A stretch of 64,000 bases of DNA from Budorcas taxicolor (GCF_023091745.1 NC_068912.1:62462567-62526566); one strand, 5' to 3'; counted from the stretch's first letter, positions 21,543-33,825 are shown. Notes: generated by a model not told the origin, from the sequence alone. Made by a program: numbers and translations.

Positions 21543-22439
21543 AAAAGCATTTGAGACATTTCTTCTTCCTCCTTTCCCAGGGTGAACTCTAAACCCACTT
21601 TTCCTCTGTGTTCCTACCACACAATTTGTATTAATATGAACAGAGCCAGGCCACAAAATACAAGAGAAGTCAGCGTTTCTGCCAACTCTTTCATATAGTT
21701 GGAGGCAGTATTGAAGGGAACATCCCAGGGTTAAAACCTACTTAAATCAGTTTCACAGTGAACAGATTAGATAAGCTTCATTTATTTTTATTGTTATACA
21801 TATTAAAGTATTTTCCTCACTTTTTTTGTAGCTTCTCAGGATATGGACATAACATACGATAGATATAGGCCTTCAACAAGAAAATTCTTAAAATTCATTG
21901 TCAATGTAAAAGAATAACCATTTTACTTTTAAAAAGTATAAGTAGATTTATTATTCAAAACATCTTGATAATGGAAGGCACAGCGAGAAATATAGGAAAA
22001 AGGTCAAGGTAGAAAGTTTTTAGGAAGCTGTTATATGACTGTTAGTAAAAAGGGTGAATAAAAGTAATAATTGCCCATTACTTACATGATCAACTTAGGA
22101 ACACAAAAAATACCAATTTCTAACCCACAAGCCTGTAATTCTGATTCAACAGATATAGTCTGAGACCCCAGACTATTAAAAAATGCCACCCAAGTTCTGA
22201 TGCACAGCTGGGTTTAGGAACCATAAATTATATACAGCAGATAAGAAAAGAGTACAGAGCAGACTTCATTCTCAACAAATCCACAATCTAGTGGCTTTGC
22301 TAGCATGACTATGAATGTTTGAATTAGAAGATGAAGATGAGGAACTGATAGTTATTTGAATATTTCAAATAAGAAAAACACAGTCTTAAGGTGGTAATAA
22401 TGAAAACAAAGGGTAGAGCAGACATTTGAAAGAAATTTT
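21543..22439. other. mostly unrecognised; faint MER20-like patch
   Basis: About 22115-22225 carries GATTCAACAGATATAGTCTG and TTCTGATGCACAGCTGGGTT, which resemble the hAT element MER20. The rest shows no recognisable feature. Confidence 0.35.
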
Positions 22440-22733
22440 ATGGGTAGATTTGAGAGACAGGGTTATTTCTTCTGAGAGCTCTCCCGTGTTTGTAGATGGC
22501 CATCTTCTTTCTCTCTGTGTCTTCATGTCATTTTCCTCTGTATGTCTGGAACTTAATCTCTTCTTAAAAGGCGCACAGTCTTATTGGTTTAGGGCTCACT
22601 CCCAATGATCTCATTTAACCTTAATAACTTATTTAAAGACTATCTGCAAATATATTCATGTTTTGAATTCCAGGGAGTTTGAACTTCAACACATGAATTT
22701 TGGGGGGACACATTGCAGCCCTTAACAACTAAA
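22440..22733 (-). mobile_element. MLT1-type MaLR LTR
   Basis: Complement of the MLT1 start: the right end holds CATGAATTTTGGGGGGACAC. Leftwards come the complements of the AAATGAGGTCATT-type and CTTATAAGAAGAG-type blocks, then a GGCCATCTTC...CTGTGTCTTCATG segment. Ancient and diverged. Confidence 0.7.
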
Positions 22734-22969
22734 AATAAAACACACCAGCCAGGTCCTTAACATAGCATAAAATGCTCAGTAATTGTTATACTCATTCCTT
22801 AAATTTCAGTCCTTTCCTCTTCCATTCAGGCCATGTAAAATCTCAGGTAGAAAGTAACTGGAAAGTAATATTACAACCAGAAATGACTTCCTGATGGAAG
22901 CCCTCTAGATTCCAAAAGTTTGTCTATATAGTAGTGGTCCCTAAACCTTGTCATAAGAAATAATCTTAA

Positions 22970-23264
22970 AGGAGATCAGTCCTGGGTGTTCATTGGAAGG
23001 ACTGATGCTAAAGCTGAAACCCTAATACTTTGGCCACCAGAAGTGAAGAGTTGACTCATTGAAAAAGACCCTGATGCTGGGAGGGATTGGAGGCAGGAGG
23101 AGAAGGGGACGACAGAGGATGAGATGGCTGGATGGCATCACCGACTCTATGGACATGAGTTTGAGTGAACTCCAGGAGTTGGTGATGGACAGGGAGGCCT
23201 GGCGTGCTGTGATTCATGGGGTCGCAGAGTCAGACATGGCTGAGTGACTGAACTGAACTGAACT
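22970..23264 (+). mobile_element. BovB LINE 3' fragment (~295 bp)
   Basis: Plus-strand BovB from AAAGGAGATCAGTCCTGGG to the GAACTGAACT terminus. The frame at 23059-23247 keeps the terminal RMRWLDGITDSMDMSLSELQ block of ORF2. TSD not clear. Confidence 0.92.
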
Positions 23265-23821
23265 GATCTTTACTTTGACCTGTGTTGGAATAAGTCAGAG
23301 GGGAGAGGTATGTTCTGATCCAGGTAGGGCTTCAAAAAAACTCACTCAGGAACTCTTACCAATTCCCTTCCCTTAAGGTGAAAAAGGTGTTAAAAGTATT
23401 ATTCAATCATTGCCTCCTATGACTATCAGCATGCAGGAAAACCATATCAGAATTTAATTTTCTTTATATAAGGATATTAGGACTGTTTTGGTTGCAAGTT
23501 ACAGAAACAACTCAAGCTTCAGCAAAGGTAATTTACTGGTTCATAAATCCCTAGAAAGTTTAATAACAGAATTAAGGTGCAGAATCAGTCTTCCCTGGGA
23601 TTCATCAAGTGATATATTCTCTCTTTGCCCAGGAGTCTGTTTTGTGATTCCAGTTCATAAAATTACAAGGACAGACAATGATTGGCTCAGCTTTGGCCAA
23701 CCGCCCAGCATGAGACCAATCAGTGGTGCAAGGTTAAGTGAGAAAACAAATCCTTTTTAAAAAATTTCAAAACACAAATGTAAAGATATTTGAAGGTTGT
23801 TGAAAAAGAAACACTATACTT

Positions 23822-23950
23822 GGGAATTCTGTGGTGGGCCAGTACTTGGGAATCAGTGTTTTCACTGTGAAAGGCCCAGGTTCAATCCCTCATCAGGGAG
23901 CTAGGATTCTACTAGCCTCATGGTGTTGTGGAGATATGCTGCACAAATAA
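23822..23950 (+). mobile_element. CHR-type tRNA SINE
   Basis: GGGAATTCTGTGGTGGGCCA head, TTTCACTGTGAAAGGCCCAG, B box GGTTCAATCCC, then AGGATTCTACTAGCC and an A-rich tail (AATAAAAG). Diverged CHR-1-like copy. Confidence 0.8.
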
Positions 23951-25129
23951 AAGTTTATCTATCAGTTTGAGTATTTAGCTAAAGGAAATCTATTTAAAAA
24001 AACAAAGACTGAAAAAATTTCTATATTATAGCTAGTAATATATTATTTTAACTTACTACAGTATTTATAATGATACTTGTTCATTTGACTAAAATATTCT
24101 CATTTCTACTCTTATTTATTGATTTATTCACTACAATTCTTATAGTTTGAAACATGAATGTTAAGACAAAATTCCATCTCAGTACAACTAGGTTTAGCTT
24201 AACAAGTTTAATTTAATGATATTATTAATTTCTAACTTTATAGGAGGGTGTACATGTTATTTTGCAGAAATTAAATTCTAAAAAAATTTAATTTTTGAAG
24301 GTAGTTTTATGGGCAACAGGAATGGGAATAAAAGAACAGGACAAGAAAGAATGAAAATGGCAATTTCAATACTTGAAGTCTTTGTGGGTCTGATTCTGCT
24401 TTTTAATCTTTTTTTTTTTAACCTGATTCCTTTTTGTTTATCTTTCACTGCTTTTGATATTGGCTTTGATTTTGTTTGTTTTACAGTGTCTTTGTGATTT
24501 CTAATTGTGGGTTTGTACTTAAGGAATTTTTTTCTGTAAAAATTCTCAGCAGCATGGAGTAAAGTTAGACTCTCCAGAGGAGATTTGATTCTGATGGGCA
24601 CAAAAGGCATAACTAGGGACAAGTTTAAACTTAATTTCTTATCTTTGAATCTTTAGACAATTGAGATTATAAAATTCTTACTAAAAACACAGTAATGTTG
24701 GTTTCTGATGATAAATTTTCAAGGGAGAATTCTTTTTTTTTTTTTAATGCATTTAAGACTTGCAGTTTTCCTTGCAGCCCTCCATGGGATGGTTTTATTT
24801 GTAGATCAGGTTACTGATGAGGACATATCTATGTTGCATTCTAGCACTGAATGCTGGGTTCATCACTTTTCCCTTGTGCCAGAAAGGACATGAAATTCAT
24901 GTTCACCTCACTCACCAAACAATCTTAGGGTGAGAGATATTTCAGGTCTCAGCAACCGTTTGTAATAAAACTCATATTTTCCTCTAAATTAATGTAAGAA
25001 ATAACACTTGATAAAATTAAACATCTTCAAAGACTTTTTAAAAAGGAAATTAAGAATAAAATTTCTTAACTTGATAGAGGATAACTATAAAAAACCTACA
25101 ATTTAATGTTGAAATGTTCAAAGTAGTCA
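23951..25129. other. AT-rich DNA, nothing recognised
   Basis: T runs at about 24408-24420 and 24730-24744. No repeat family or exon recognised. The two overlapping opposite-strand frames at 24278-24622 are low-complexity Lys/Phe-rich readings. Confidence 0.45.
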
Positions 25130-25142
25130 AGGAATTGAAAGT

Positions 25143-25271
25143 GGTAGTGGTGGTTTAGTCACTTAAGTCATGTCCAACTCTTGCGACCCCATGGACTGTA
25201 CCTTGCCAGACTCCTCTGTCCATGGGATTCTCCAGGCAAGAATACTGGAGTGGATTGCCATTTCCTTCTCC
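25143..25271 (-). mobile_element. Bov-A monomer SINE
   Basis: Only the BovB-derived unit is present (GGTAGTGGTGGTTTAGTCAC to CCATTTCCTTCTCC), with no tRNA head. A perfect 13-bp TSD, AGGAATTGAAAGT, lies at 25130-25142 and 25272-25284. Confidence 0.92.
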
Positions 25272-25637
25272 AGGAATTGAAAGTATAAGAATTTTTTATC
25301 TTTCCTTCACAAAAATCAATAAAATTTTTAAGTATCTGACTATATTAAGTGTTAAAAGGCAGATCTTTTGGAACATTGATCTTTATACTCTTGGTAGGAG
25401 TATAAAACTGATACTTTGAACAACAGTTAGCAATTATCTAATAAATATGAAATTTTCCATACTGTATGACTCAGCAATTTCATTTTCAATAATATATTCT
25501 AGATGTAAGTTTCTCAGTCTTGTACTACTGGCATTTTAGTTCAGATAATTCTTTGTTGTGGGGGCTGTCTTGCACCTTATAGGATATTTAGAGCATCCTT
25601 GGTCTCTACCTACTAAAAAACAGTAGTATACCCCAAG

Positions 25638-27000
25638 TTCAGTCACTAAGTTGTCTGACTCTTCATGGCCCTGTGGACTGCAGCATGCCTGGCTCCTCTG
25701 TCCTCCACTATCTCCCAGAGTTTGCTCAAACTTGTATCCCTTGAGTCGATGATGCCATCCAACCATCTCATCCTTTGTTTCTCCCTTCTCCTCCTGCCCT
25801 CAATTTTTCCCAGTATCAGGGTCTTTTCTAATGAGTTGGCTCTTCTTATCAGGTGGCCAAAGTACAGGAGCTTCAGCTTCAGCATTAGTCCTTCCAATAG
25901 GTATTCAGGGTTATTTCCTTTAGGATTGACTGGTTTGATCTCCTTGCTGTCCAGGGGACTCTTAAGAGTTTTCCAGCACCACAGTTCAAAAGCATTAGTT
26001 CTTCCATGCTCAGCCTTCTTTATGGTCCAACTCTCACATCCATACATGACTACTGGAAAAACCAAGCTTTGACCATATGGACTTGGTCGACAAAGTGCTG
26101 TCTCTGCTTTTTAGTGCGCTGTCAAGGTTTGTCACAGTTTTTCTTTCCAGGAGCAAGTGTCTTTTAATTTCATGGCTCCAGTCACTGTTCACAGTAGTTT
26201 TGGAGTCCAAGAAAATAAAATCTATCACTACTTCCACTATTTCCCCTTCTAACTGCCATGAAACTGTGGGACCAGATGCCATGATCTTAGTTTGAATGTT
26301 GAGTTTCAAGCCAGCTGGTTCATTCTCCTCTTTCACCCTCAACAAGAGGCTCTTTTATTCCTCTTCTTCACTTTCTGCCATTAGAGTGGTATCATCTCCA
26401 TATCTGAGGCTGTTGATATTTCTCTTAGCAATCTTGATTCCAGCTTATGATTCATCCAGCCCAGCATTTCACATGATGTACTCTGCATATAAGTTCAATA
26501 AGCAGGGTGAAAATATACAGCCTTGTCATACTCCTTTCCAAATCTGGAACCAGTCAGTTGTTCCATGTCTAGTTCTAACTGTTGCTTCTTGATCTGCATA
26601 CAGGTTTCTCAGGAGATAGGTAAGATGATCTGGTACTCCTATCTCATTAAGAATTTCCCACAGTTTGTTATGATCCATACCGTCAAAGGCTTTCACATAT
26701 TCAATGAAGCAGAAGTAGATCCTTTTCTGGAATTCCCTTGCTTCCTTCATAATCCAACAAATGTTTGGCAATTAGACCTCTGTTTCCTCTGCTGCTTCAA
26801 AACCCAGCTTGTACATCTGGAACTTCTTGGCTCATGTACTGCTGAAAACTAGCTTGAAGATTTTGAGCATAAACTTGCTAGAATGTGAAATGAGCACAAT
26901 TGTATGATAGTTTGAACATTCTTTGCTATTGTCCTACTTTGTGATTGGGATGAAAATTGACCTTTACTAATCCTGTGGCCACTGCAGGGTTTTCCAAATC
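25638..27000 (-). mobile_element. BovB body of a SINE/BovB chimera
   Basis: Older BovB with its 3' end at 25638. On the minus strand it covers the pre-RT segment, the RT (FIEYVKAFDGMDHNK, motif A, in 26526-26771) and the C-terminal region (CESWTIKKAEHGR in 25646-26065). Several frameshifts. Its left edge abuts ATACCCCAAG (25628-25637). Its right edge does not abut the matching repeat but joins a tRNA-SINE head at 27000. Confidence 0.9.
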
Positions 27001-27125
27001 TCAGGCAGGAATACTGAGGTAGTTTGCCATTTCCTTCTCCAGGGGATCTTCCTGGACCAGGGATCGAACCCATGTCTCCTGCTTTGGCAGGTGGATTCTT
27101 TACCACTTAGTCACCTAGGCATCCC
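27001..27125 (-). mobile_element. Bov-tA 5' head joined to BovB
   Basis: Complement of the first ~125 bp of Bov-tA, including an intact B box (GGTTCGATCCC on the minus strand) and the GGGATGCCTAGG head. It ends directly at ATACCTCAAG (27126-27135), which pairs with ATACCCCAAG left of the BovB. The SINE's own BovB-like 3' half is absent at the join. Confidence 0.88.
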
Positions 27126-27470
27126 ATACCTCAAGTTATGATAAGCCAGAATGTTCCCACACGTTGCCAAATATTCCCTTGGGGCAAAACCACTCCAGGT
27201 TGAGAACTATTTGACCTAGAGAAATTTTTGTACCTATCCATCTATGCATGCTGAAGAATGTTCATAGTGGCACTATGTATGATAGTAAAAAGCAAAAGCA
27301 AAGAACTGAAGCAATCCCACAATTCATCAGCATTAAAAAGGACAAATAAATTATGTCATAGAGTGGATACTATACAACAGTCTAAACTAATAAATTATAC
27401 TTCTGTGTAATAAATGGCTGAATCTCAAGACTTGCTTTTGAATGGAAAAGTCACTTTCATTTACATATTA

Positions 27471-28809
27471 TTCAGTTCAGTTCAGTTCAGTCACTCAGCT
27501 ATGTCCGACTCTTTGCGAACCTATGAATCGCAGCATGCCAGGCCTCCCTGTCCATCATCAACTCCCGGAGTTCACTAAAACTCATGTCCGTTGAGTCGAT
27601 GATGCCATCCAGCCATCTCATCCTCTGTCATCCCTTTCTCCTCCTCTCCCCAATCCCTCCCAGCATCAGAGTCTTTTCCAATGAGTTAACTCTTTGCATG
27701 AGGTGGCCAAAGTATTGGAGTTTCAGCTTTAGCATCATTCCTTCCAAAGAACACCCAGGACTGATCTCCTTTAGAATGGACTGGTTGGATCTCCTTGCAG
27801 TTCAAAGGACTCTCAAGAGTCTTCTCCAACACCACATTTCAAAAGCATCAATTCTTCAGCGCTCAGCTTTCTTCACATCCATACATGACTACTGGAAAAA
27901 CCATAGCCTTGACTAGATGGACCTTAGTCAGCAAAGTAATGTCTCTGCTTTTGAATATGCTATCTAGGTTGGTCATAACTTTCCTTCCAAGGAGTAAGTG
28001 TCTTTTAATTTCATGGCTGCAATCACCATCTGCAGTGATTTTGGAGCCCAGAAAAATAGAGTCTGACACTGTTTCCACTGTTTCTCCATCTATTTCCCCT
28101 GAAGTGATGGGACCAGATGCCATGGTCTTAGTTTTCTGAATGTTGAGCTTTAAGCCAACTTTTTCACTCTCCTCTTTCACTTTCAAGAGGCTTTTTAGCT
28201 GCTCTTCACTTTCTGCCATAAGGGTGGTATCATCTGCATATCTGAGGTGATCTTCTCCCAGCCATCTTTATTCCAGCTTGTGCTTCTTCCAGCCAAGCGT
28301 TTCTCATGATGTCCTCTGCATAGAAGTTAAATAAGCAGGGTGACAATATACAACCTTGACGTACTCCTTTTCCTATTTGGAACCAGTCTGTTGTTCCATG
28401 TCCAGTTCTAAGTGTTGCTTCCTGACCTGCATATAGGTTTTTCAAGAGGCAGGTCAGGTGGTCTGTTATTCCAGTCTCTTTCAGAATTTTCCACAGTTTA
28501 TTGTGATCCACACAATCAAAGGCTTTGGCATAGTCAATAAAGCACAAATAGATGTTTTTTCTGGAACTCTCTTGCTTTTTCCATGATCCAGCGGATGTTG
28601 GCAATTTGATCTCTGGTTCCTCTGCCTTTTCTAAAACCAGCTTGAATATCTGGAAGTTCACGGTTCACATACTGCTGAAGCCTGGTTTGGAGAATTTTGA
28701 GCATTACTAGCGTGTGAGATGAGTGCAATTGTGCAGTATTTTGAGCATTCTTTGGCATTGCCTTTCTTTCGGACTGGAATGAAAACTGACCTTTTCCAGT
28801 CCTGTGGCA
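27471..28809 (-). mobile_element. BovB LINE, 5'-truncated (1.34 kb)
   Basis: 3' end at 27471 with four GTTCA-type units. The copy ends at 28809 within the segment before the RT. It carries RT motifs A, B and C on the minus strand, spread over three frames. No clear TSD was read. Confidence 0.93.
28230..28661 (-). pseudogene. BovB ORF2 RT fragment (motifs A-B), 143 codons
   Basis: Minus-strand frame with FIDYAKAFDCVDHNK (motif A, about residues 41-55), then GHGTTDWFQIGKGVRQGC and SPCLFNFYAEDI (motif B region). It is part of the reverse transcriptase of the RTE-clade LINE that copies BovB and, in trans, Bov-A/Bov-tA SINEs. The first ~30 residues are out-of-frame sequence. The upstream RT segment continues in another frame (28534-28875), so the gene is broken. 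Confidence 0.85.
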
Positions 28810-30277
28810 TGTAAACCAAACAATGGTATGTTTAGGGATGCAAATACATGAGACGAAATCGCAAGGAAAAAACAAGGGACAGAGAAAATTCCGAACAATG
28901 TTTAACCTTGAATTGACATTAAGTAATTGTAGAAAAGAAGTCGAGAGCTTGAAAGGTCACAGGATACTCAAGTATTTGTGATTACTTCTCAAGTGTTTGT
29001 GTTACTTCTCATTATGTATTTGAGATTTTATTTTTTTAGTTACTAAATATTAAAAAATAATTTTTAAGTGAAGCAAGTATTTTAACCTTATAACCTGTGT
29101 AAAACAATTCAGTAATGTACCACACATGAGTTTTTTATTTATTAATAATTTTTGTTTATATATTTGATTGGTGTATTTACATATTTGAAAACATTTTAGA
29201 AATAAATTTGGAATAGTGGTTAGGAAGATTTGGTGGTTAAAGCAAAATGGATTAACCATTCATCAAGAAAAACATTCTGTCTTCAAAGACAATGGCTACT
29301 AATAGATAACATATTCACTATCTGCTTAAAAGAAGGGCTTTTTTTCTCTTTAAACAGGATAATCTAGTGGTAGTAATCAGTGCACAGAGTGAACTCCCTC
29401 TTGTAAAAAGCCCATCAATTGTTTTTCCTAATTAAGATGAATATTATTCCTGTGAAATGAACCAAAAAGTTGTTTGAAACCGGAAATCCCAAAAGAGATC
29501 TATAGTCTTCAGGAATAATTGCATGCAATTTTAATTGAAAGAAAAGGAGAGGCCTATTTTCATCTTTCTCCTTTTAAAATGTTAAAAGTAATCAACCTGT
29601 TGGTCAATTAACAATGCTTTAATATAACTATCAATCTGACCTAAAAATTGACATTAGATATTTTGGAAACTGTTGTGGAATTAAAAAAAATAAATGGCAA
29701 AATGACTACTGGCTATAGTTAAATCCATTATGGAACTTTTATCATTAATGAAATAAAGTTATGAATTTTCACTAATGTCCTTAGAAATATAGTACGTTTT
29801 ATTGTTAATTGAAGATTAGATGCTATGACTATTCACAGAAATATGCACTCATTCTTTGTTCATTGAGAATGAAAGAGGAGATCTATTTTTTTGAAATACA
29901 GATTAATTACACTGATAAATTTGCTTTATATAAATAGTTGGCATTTATCTCCAACCTATTAAAAATTTTTAATAACATTAAAGAGTTATTCTGTTTTAAA
30001 GTTCAGTTTTAACAGATACATGTCAACAAAATATATGTTTACATTTCAAGTCATTTCATATAGTAATTCAGAACTTTGGCTGTTTAAAGTTGCACACTTA
30101 GAAATACTTTGAATAAGCAGATGTATTTATTTAATGGTTTCTCACATTGACTCTACTCGATTATGGGCAAGAGGTTGATTTTGTTTATCATCTTTCTAAA
30201 ATGTCATGTTAGTTGTGCTAAAGATATTATAGAGTGGATTAAAAAGATAACATTATAAATTAAAAATTTTGATTCCC
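28810..30277. other. AT-rich DNA, nothing recognised
   Basis: About 1.5 kb with no recognised repeat, exon or RNA gene. Confidence 0.45.
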
Positions 30278-30288
30278 CCAGTATTTCA

Positions 30289-30507
30289 GGGCTTCCCAGG
30301 TGGCGCTAGTGGTAAAGAAGCTGCCTGCCAGTGCAGGAGACATAAGAGACGCGGGTTCTATCCTTGGGTTGAGAAGATTGCTCTGGAGAAGGAAATGCCA
30401 ACCCACTCCAGTATTCTTGCCTGGAAAATCCCATGGACAGAGGAGCTTAGTGGGCTGTATAGTCCATGGGTTTGCACAGAGTCAAACACAACTGAAAGGA
30501 CTTAGCA
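30289..30507 (+). mobile_element. Bov-tA SINE
   Basis: Head GGGCTTCCCAGGTGGCGCTA, B box GGGTTCTATCC, tail ACACAACTGAAAGGACTTAG. A perfect 11-bp TSD, CCAGTATTTCA, lies at 30278-30288 and 30508-30518. Confidence 0.95.
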
Positions 30508-30518
30508 CCAGTATTTCA

Positions 30519-31472
30519 GATTAGCATTCGGGCAGCATAAACCTATAGAAATCTATATTTCCATATACAAATAGGTATGAATTTGGCCCTCCATTCTTTA
30601 GAAGAAGCTGATGTTAGATTTTCTCTCACATACTATAATTCAAAGCAAAGTGAGAAAATTCAGGTTAAAATTTTAGATACATCTTAAAAATGGTATTATG
30701 GTCAAAATATTTAATCCCTCATTTACAGAAGATAATTTAGATCAATGTAAGTGAATTTTGCAGATGAATGAAATTTACTCTTTTAATCATTAAAACCTTT
30801 TTCTTTGTAACAACTTCAAAGTCTTCCAGTATTATCTCATGTTCTGTGTAGTAAGTTTAAGGATATACTATTTTGTTGCAAAATTCCAGGGCTGGAAAAG
30901 AATTTAGATTTTATTAAAAGTCTTCCAGTATGACTGTTTTATTTAACAGATCAGGAGTTTTAAACCCAAGTTTATGGTATATCTTACTCAGTATCATACA
31001 ACTAATCTTTGATTCCTCAACTCTTACTGGTTGTGAATAGATTTGAAAGTTCTTCTCTGGCTCCTCCCAACTTTGATAGTGTGCCTTCCAATTTGTGAGC
31101 TAGGCAATTAGAGAACTAGTTCTGTCATAATTTTATGGAAAATGATAGCCAGTAGGATGAACGTGAAGACCTGGGAAGTGTTGATGTGAACTCTGCTAGA
31201 TCCTTTCTGGAGTACCTCTCCCTCCCTCAGCTGTCTTCTGAAATTATTGGCCTATTTCTAGATAAGTTGTGAGAAATAACGACAATATTTTAATGCTGAC
31301 TTTACAATGGATAATAAAATACCCTTGAGAAGAAATCTTTAAGCTCAAAAATATTTGATTAGTTGCATTATTTACTATGTTTACTATTAACATATGGTTT
31401 ATTAACATTATTTAAGGTGAAAAGCAACACTTTTTGCTAACATACTTTATTTTGTTTTAATCTTGGACCTTA
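30519..31472. other. nothing recognised
   Basis: AT-rich DNA with no supported feature. Confidence 0.45.
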
Positions 31473-31846
31473 AAATAACTCTGCACTTACGTGCAAAGAC
31501 AATTGGTTGTAGGTGGGTAAAATAAGTCTGCTGCTGCTAAGTGATTTCAGTCGTGTCCGACTCTGTGCAACCCCATAGACAGCAGCCCACCAGGCTCCCC
31601 TGTCCCTGGGATTCTCCAGGCAAAAATACTGGAGTGCGTTGCCATTTCCTTCTCCAATGATGAAAGTGAAACGTGAAAGTGAAGTTGCTCAGTTGTGTCT
31701 GACTCTTAGCAACCCCATGGACTGCAGCCTACCAGGCTCCTCTGTCCATGGGATTTTCCAGGCAAGAGTACTAGAGTGGGGTGCCATTGCCTTCTTCCAA
31801 ATAAGTCTGCACTTATGTGCAAAGACAATTGGTTGTAGGTGGGTAA
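31473..31846. repeat. 47-bp tandem duplication split by a SINE
   Basis: A 48-bp unit (AAATAACTCTGCACTTACGT ... GGTGGGTAA) at 31473-31520 recurs at 31799-31846 with two changes. Removing the Bov-A2 and one TSD copy leaves a head-to-tail duplication of period 47. Confidence 0.9.
31531..31798 (-). mobile_element. Bov-A2 dimeric SINE
   Basis: Complement of Bov-A2: (CTG)n start, first Bov-A unit, the GAAAGTGAAACGTGAAAGTG linker, second unit ending GGTGCCATTGCCTTC. A perfect 11-bp TSD, AAATAAGTCTG, lies at 31520-31530 and 31799-31809. Confidence 0.95.
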
Positions 31847-33572
31847 ATCACGCTGTAGATTTTATATCAAAGTTTTCTGCTAATATTAACCAGTACGATC
31901 TACCAATTTAAAGTATGAGTTTAAAGTTGTACCTTCATGTTTTGGTCTTTTCCTACCTTAATCTTTTCTTCATCTGAAAAAAGTTCATAAAACACCAAAT
32001 TCTTATATGCTAAAAACTAATGTGAATCTGCAGATCTTTATATTTCAGTTTGAAAATGACTATTTTTTTCCATACATACACCTGAATTCTAGGAGTATTT
32101 CTGTATTAGAGTAAAATTAATAAATGTAATAGCTTCAACCTTATTTTAAATATTTAATTATTTTATTTTACACTTTTACCCAGTTAATCTTCATTTTATA
32201 TTTTTACTTCCTTGTGGGATTAAATGGAAGGTTTTTGTTTGTTTGTTTTTAATTGTATAAGATCATTTTGGCTATGAAGTTGATGCAGAGGTATTTCCTC
32301 AACTTTATGTATATACATTTAATTAATAATAGTATACTATTTTGAACAGTCTGCTATTCAAATAATGCTGTTATTCTGATAAGAATATCTACTTATTATA
32401 GGAAACTCAGAAAATAAAGAAGAAATGAAGACTACTAAACTACCCATATTCCCACTGTCTGTGTACCTTTTGTGTCTTTTTTCTAAGCCTATAGAATGAT
32501 CCCAATTCTCTCTTCCCTCAATACATAAGCACAATATATAACATATTTATAATGTGCTCTGCTTTTTCACTTACCATAGCACTTTTTGATGATTAGTTTA
32601 TCTCAAGGTATATTTTTCTACAGTGAGAAACTCCTTCTTTTTATAGGTAATATGCAAGAACCACTGGGGGAAGAACTTTATAGGAGACAGAAATAGCTTA
32701 CTAAGAAATATCATTTTACATTGACCTTTCACTTTTGATAAGATTGGTTTTTATTGTTATCTAAATTATAAAGAGGTTATGATTAAGACTAAAACTAAAT
32801 ATTACCATTTTAAGTCATAAAAACAGAAAGACAACAAAACTATGTGTTTAAACAAAATCATATAGTAGCTAGCTTGCCTAGGAGAAGTTATGATATATGC
32901 TCTTAGAAAACAAACATTTTTAAATTCACAGATGCTGCAAAGCCCTGGTCAAACATAAATTACAATCAGTTTTTATGTAACAGTAAAAATTCCAAAGGAC
33001 TCTTGCTCACCCACTCTCAATATGTATCTTTCTTCTCACAGAATGTAAGCCACATTTATTTCTATATCTGTGTATATTTTAAAATAAATTACCCCAGAAA
33101 ATAAACTATGGAATATACTATGTTCAAATGCAATCCAACAGAGAAAACAAAAACCTTAGATTCCCTCTGAAGAGCCCTGTAGCATATTTTGGTGAGTATT
33201 TTGGAATGCTTATAGAATTTGAATGTGGTATCCATTTATTTGAGGAGTATATGCTACCTTATAATTATCAGATAATTCAACACATTTAGCAAATGATACT
33301 CCACTTCTATTATAGCAATTCACTTTTTCTTGTTTGTGTTCAGTGCTATCAAATATAGAAAGAGCTCTTTACTTACCATTCTGGGAAAGATGAAATTTAT
33401 CATTGTGCCATAAATACCCTGAAAAGCAAAGAAATATTATTATTTATTATACCTCCATCCACAGGGATCCTAACTGCCAAATGTAATGCATCAGCAGCAA
33501 AATAAAATGAAGTAAATCTATTGCAGAAAACACAGCTCAGTGTTCTAAGAATTTTTAAACATGTGTTACATG
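31847..33572. other. AT-rich DNA; weak possible old L1 patch
   Basis: About 32340-32650 (AGCACAATATATAACATATT, TGCTCTGCTTTTTCACTTAC) faintly resembles the 3' region of an old L1 in antisense. Not strong enough to call. The rest shows nothing recognisable. Confidence 0.3.
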
Positions 33573-33580
33573 CCTTTGGA

Positions 33581-33825
33581 CAGAACGGTGTCCTCAGTTG
33601 CTCAGTTGTGTCCACCTCTTTGCGACCCCATTGACTATAGCCCACCAGCCTCTTCTGTCCATGGAATTTCCAAGCAAGAATTCTGGAGCAGGTTGCCATT
33701 TCCTACTCCAGGGGATCTTCTTGGCCAAGGGATTGAACCAGCATCTCTTGAGGGATCGAACTTATGTTTCTTGTGTCTCCTGCATTGGCAGGTGAATTCC
33801 TTACCACTGTGCCACCTGGGAAGCC
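33581..33825 (-). mobile_element. Bov-tA SINE with duplicated B-box segment
   Basis: Complement of Bov-tA. TSD CCTTTGGA at 33573-33580 and 33826-33833. The B-box complement occurs twice, as GATTGAACC (33731-33739) and GATCGAACT (33754-33762), each preceded by AGG and spaced 23 bp apart. Ordinary copies have one. Confidence 0.88.

Larger units (their letters stand above)
25505..27213 (-). mobile_element. MER5A DNA transposon, split
   Basis: Two halves of one MER5A (hAT-Charlie). The left half, 25505-25637, contains AATTCTTTGTTGTGGGGGCT. The right half, 27136-27213, contains ACGTTGCCAAATATTCCC and ends GGTTGAGAACTATT. They join correctly if the composite insertion at 25638-27125 and one TSD copy are removed. 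Remnants of the MER5A inverted termini are visible at both ends. Confidence 0.88.

Noticed and set aside
24278..24622. 114-codon Lys-rich minus-strand frame
   Set aside because: Overlaps a Phe-rich plus-strand frame over the same bases; low-complexity composition from T/A-rich DNA.
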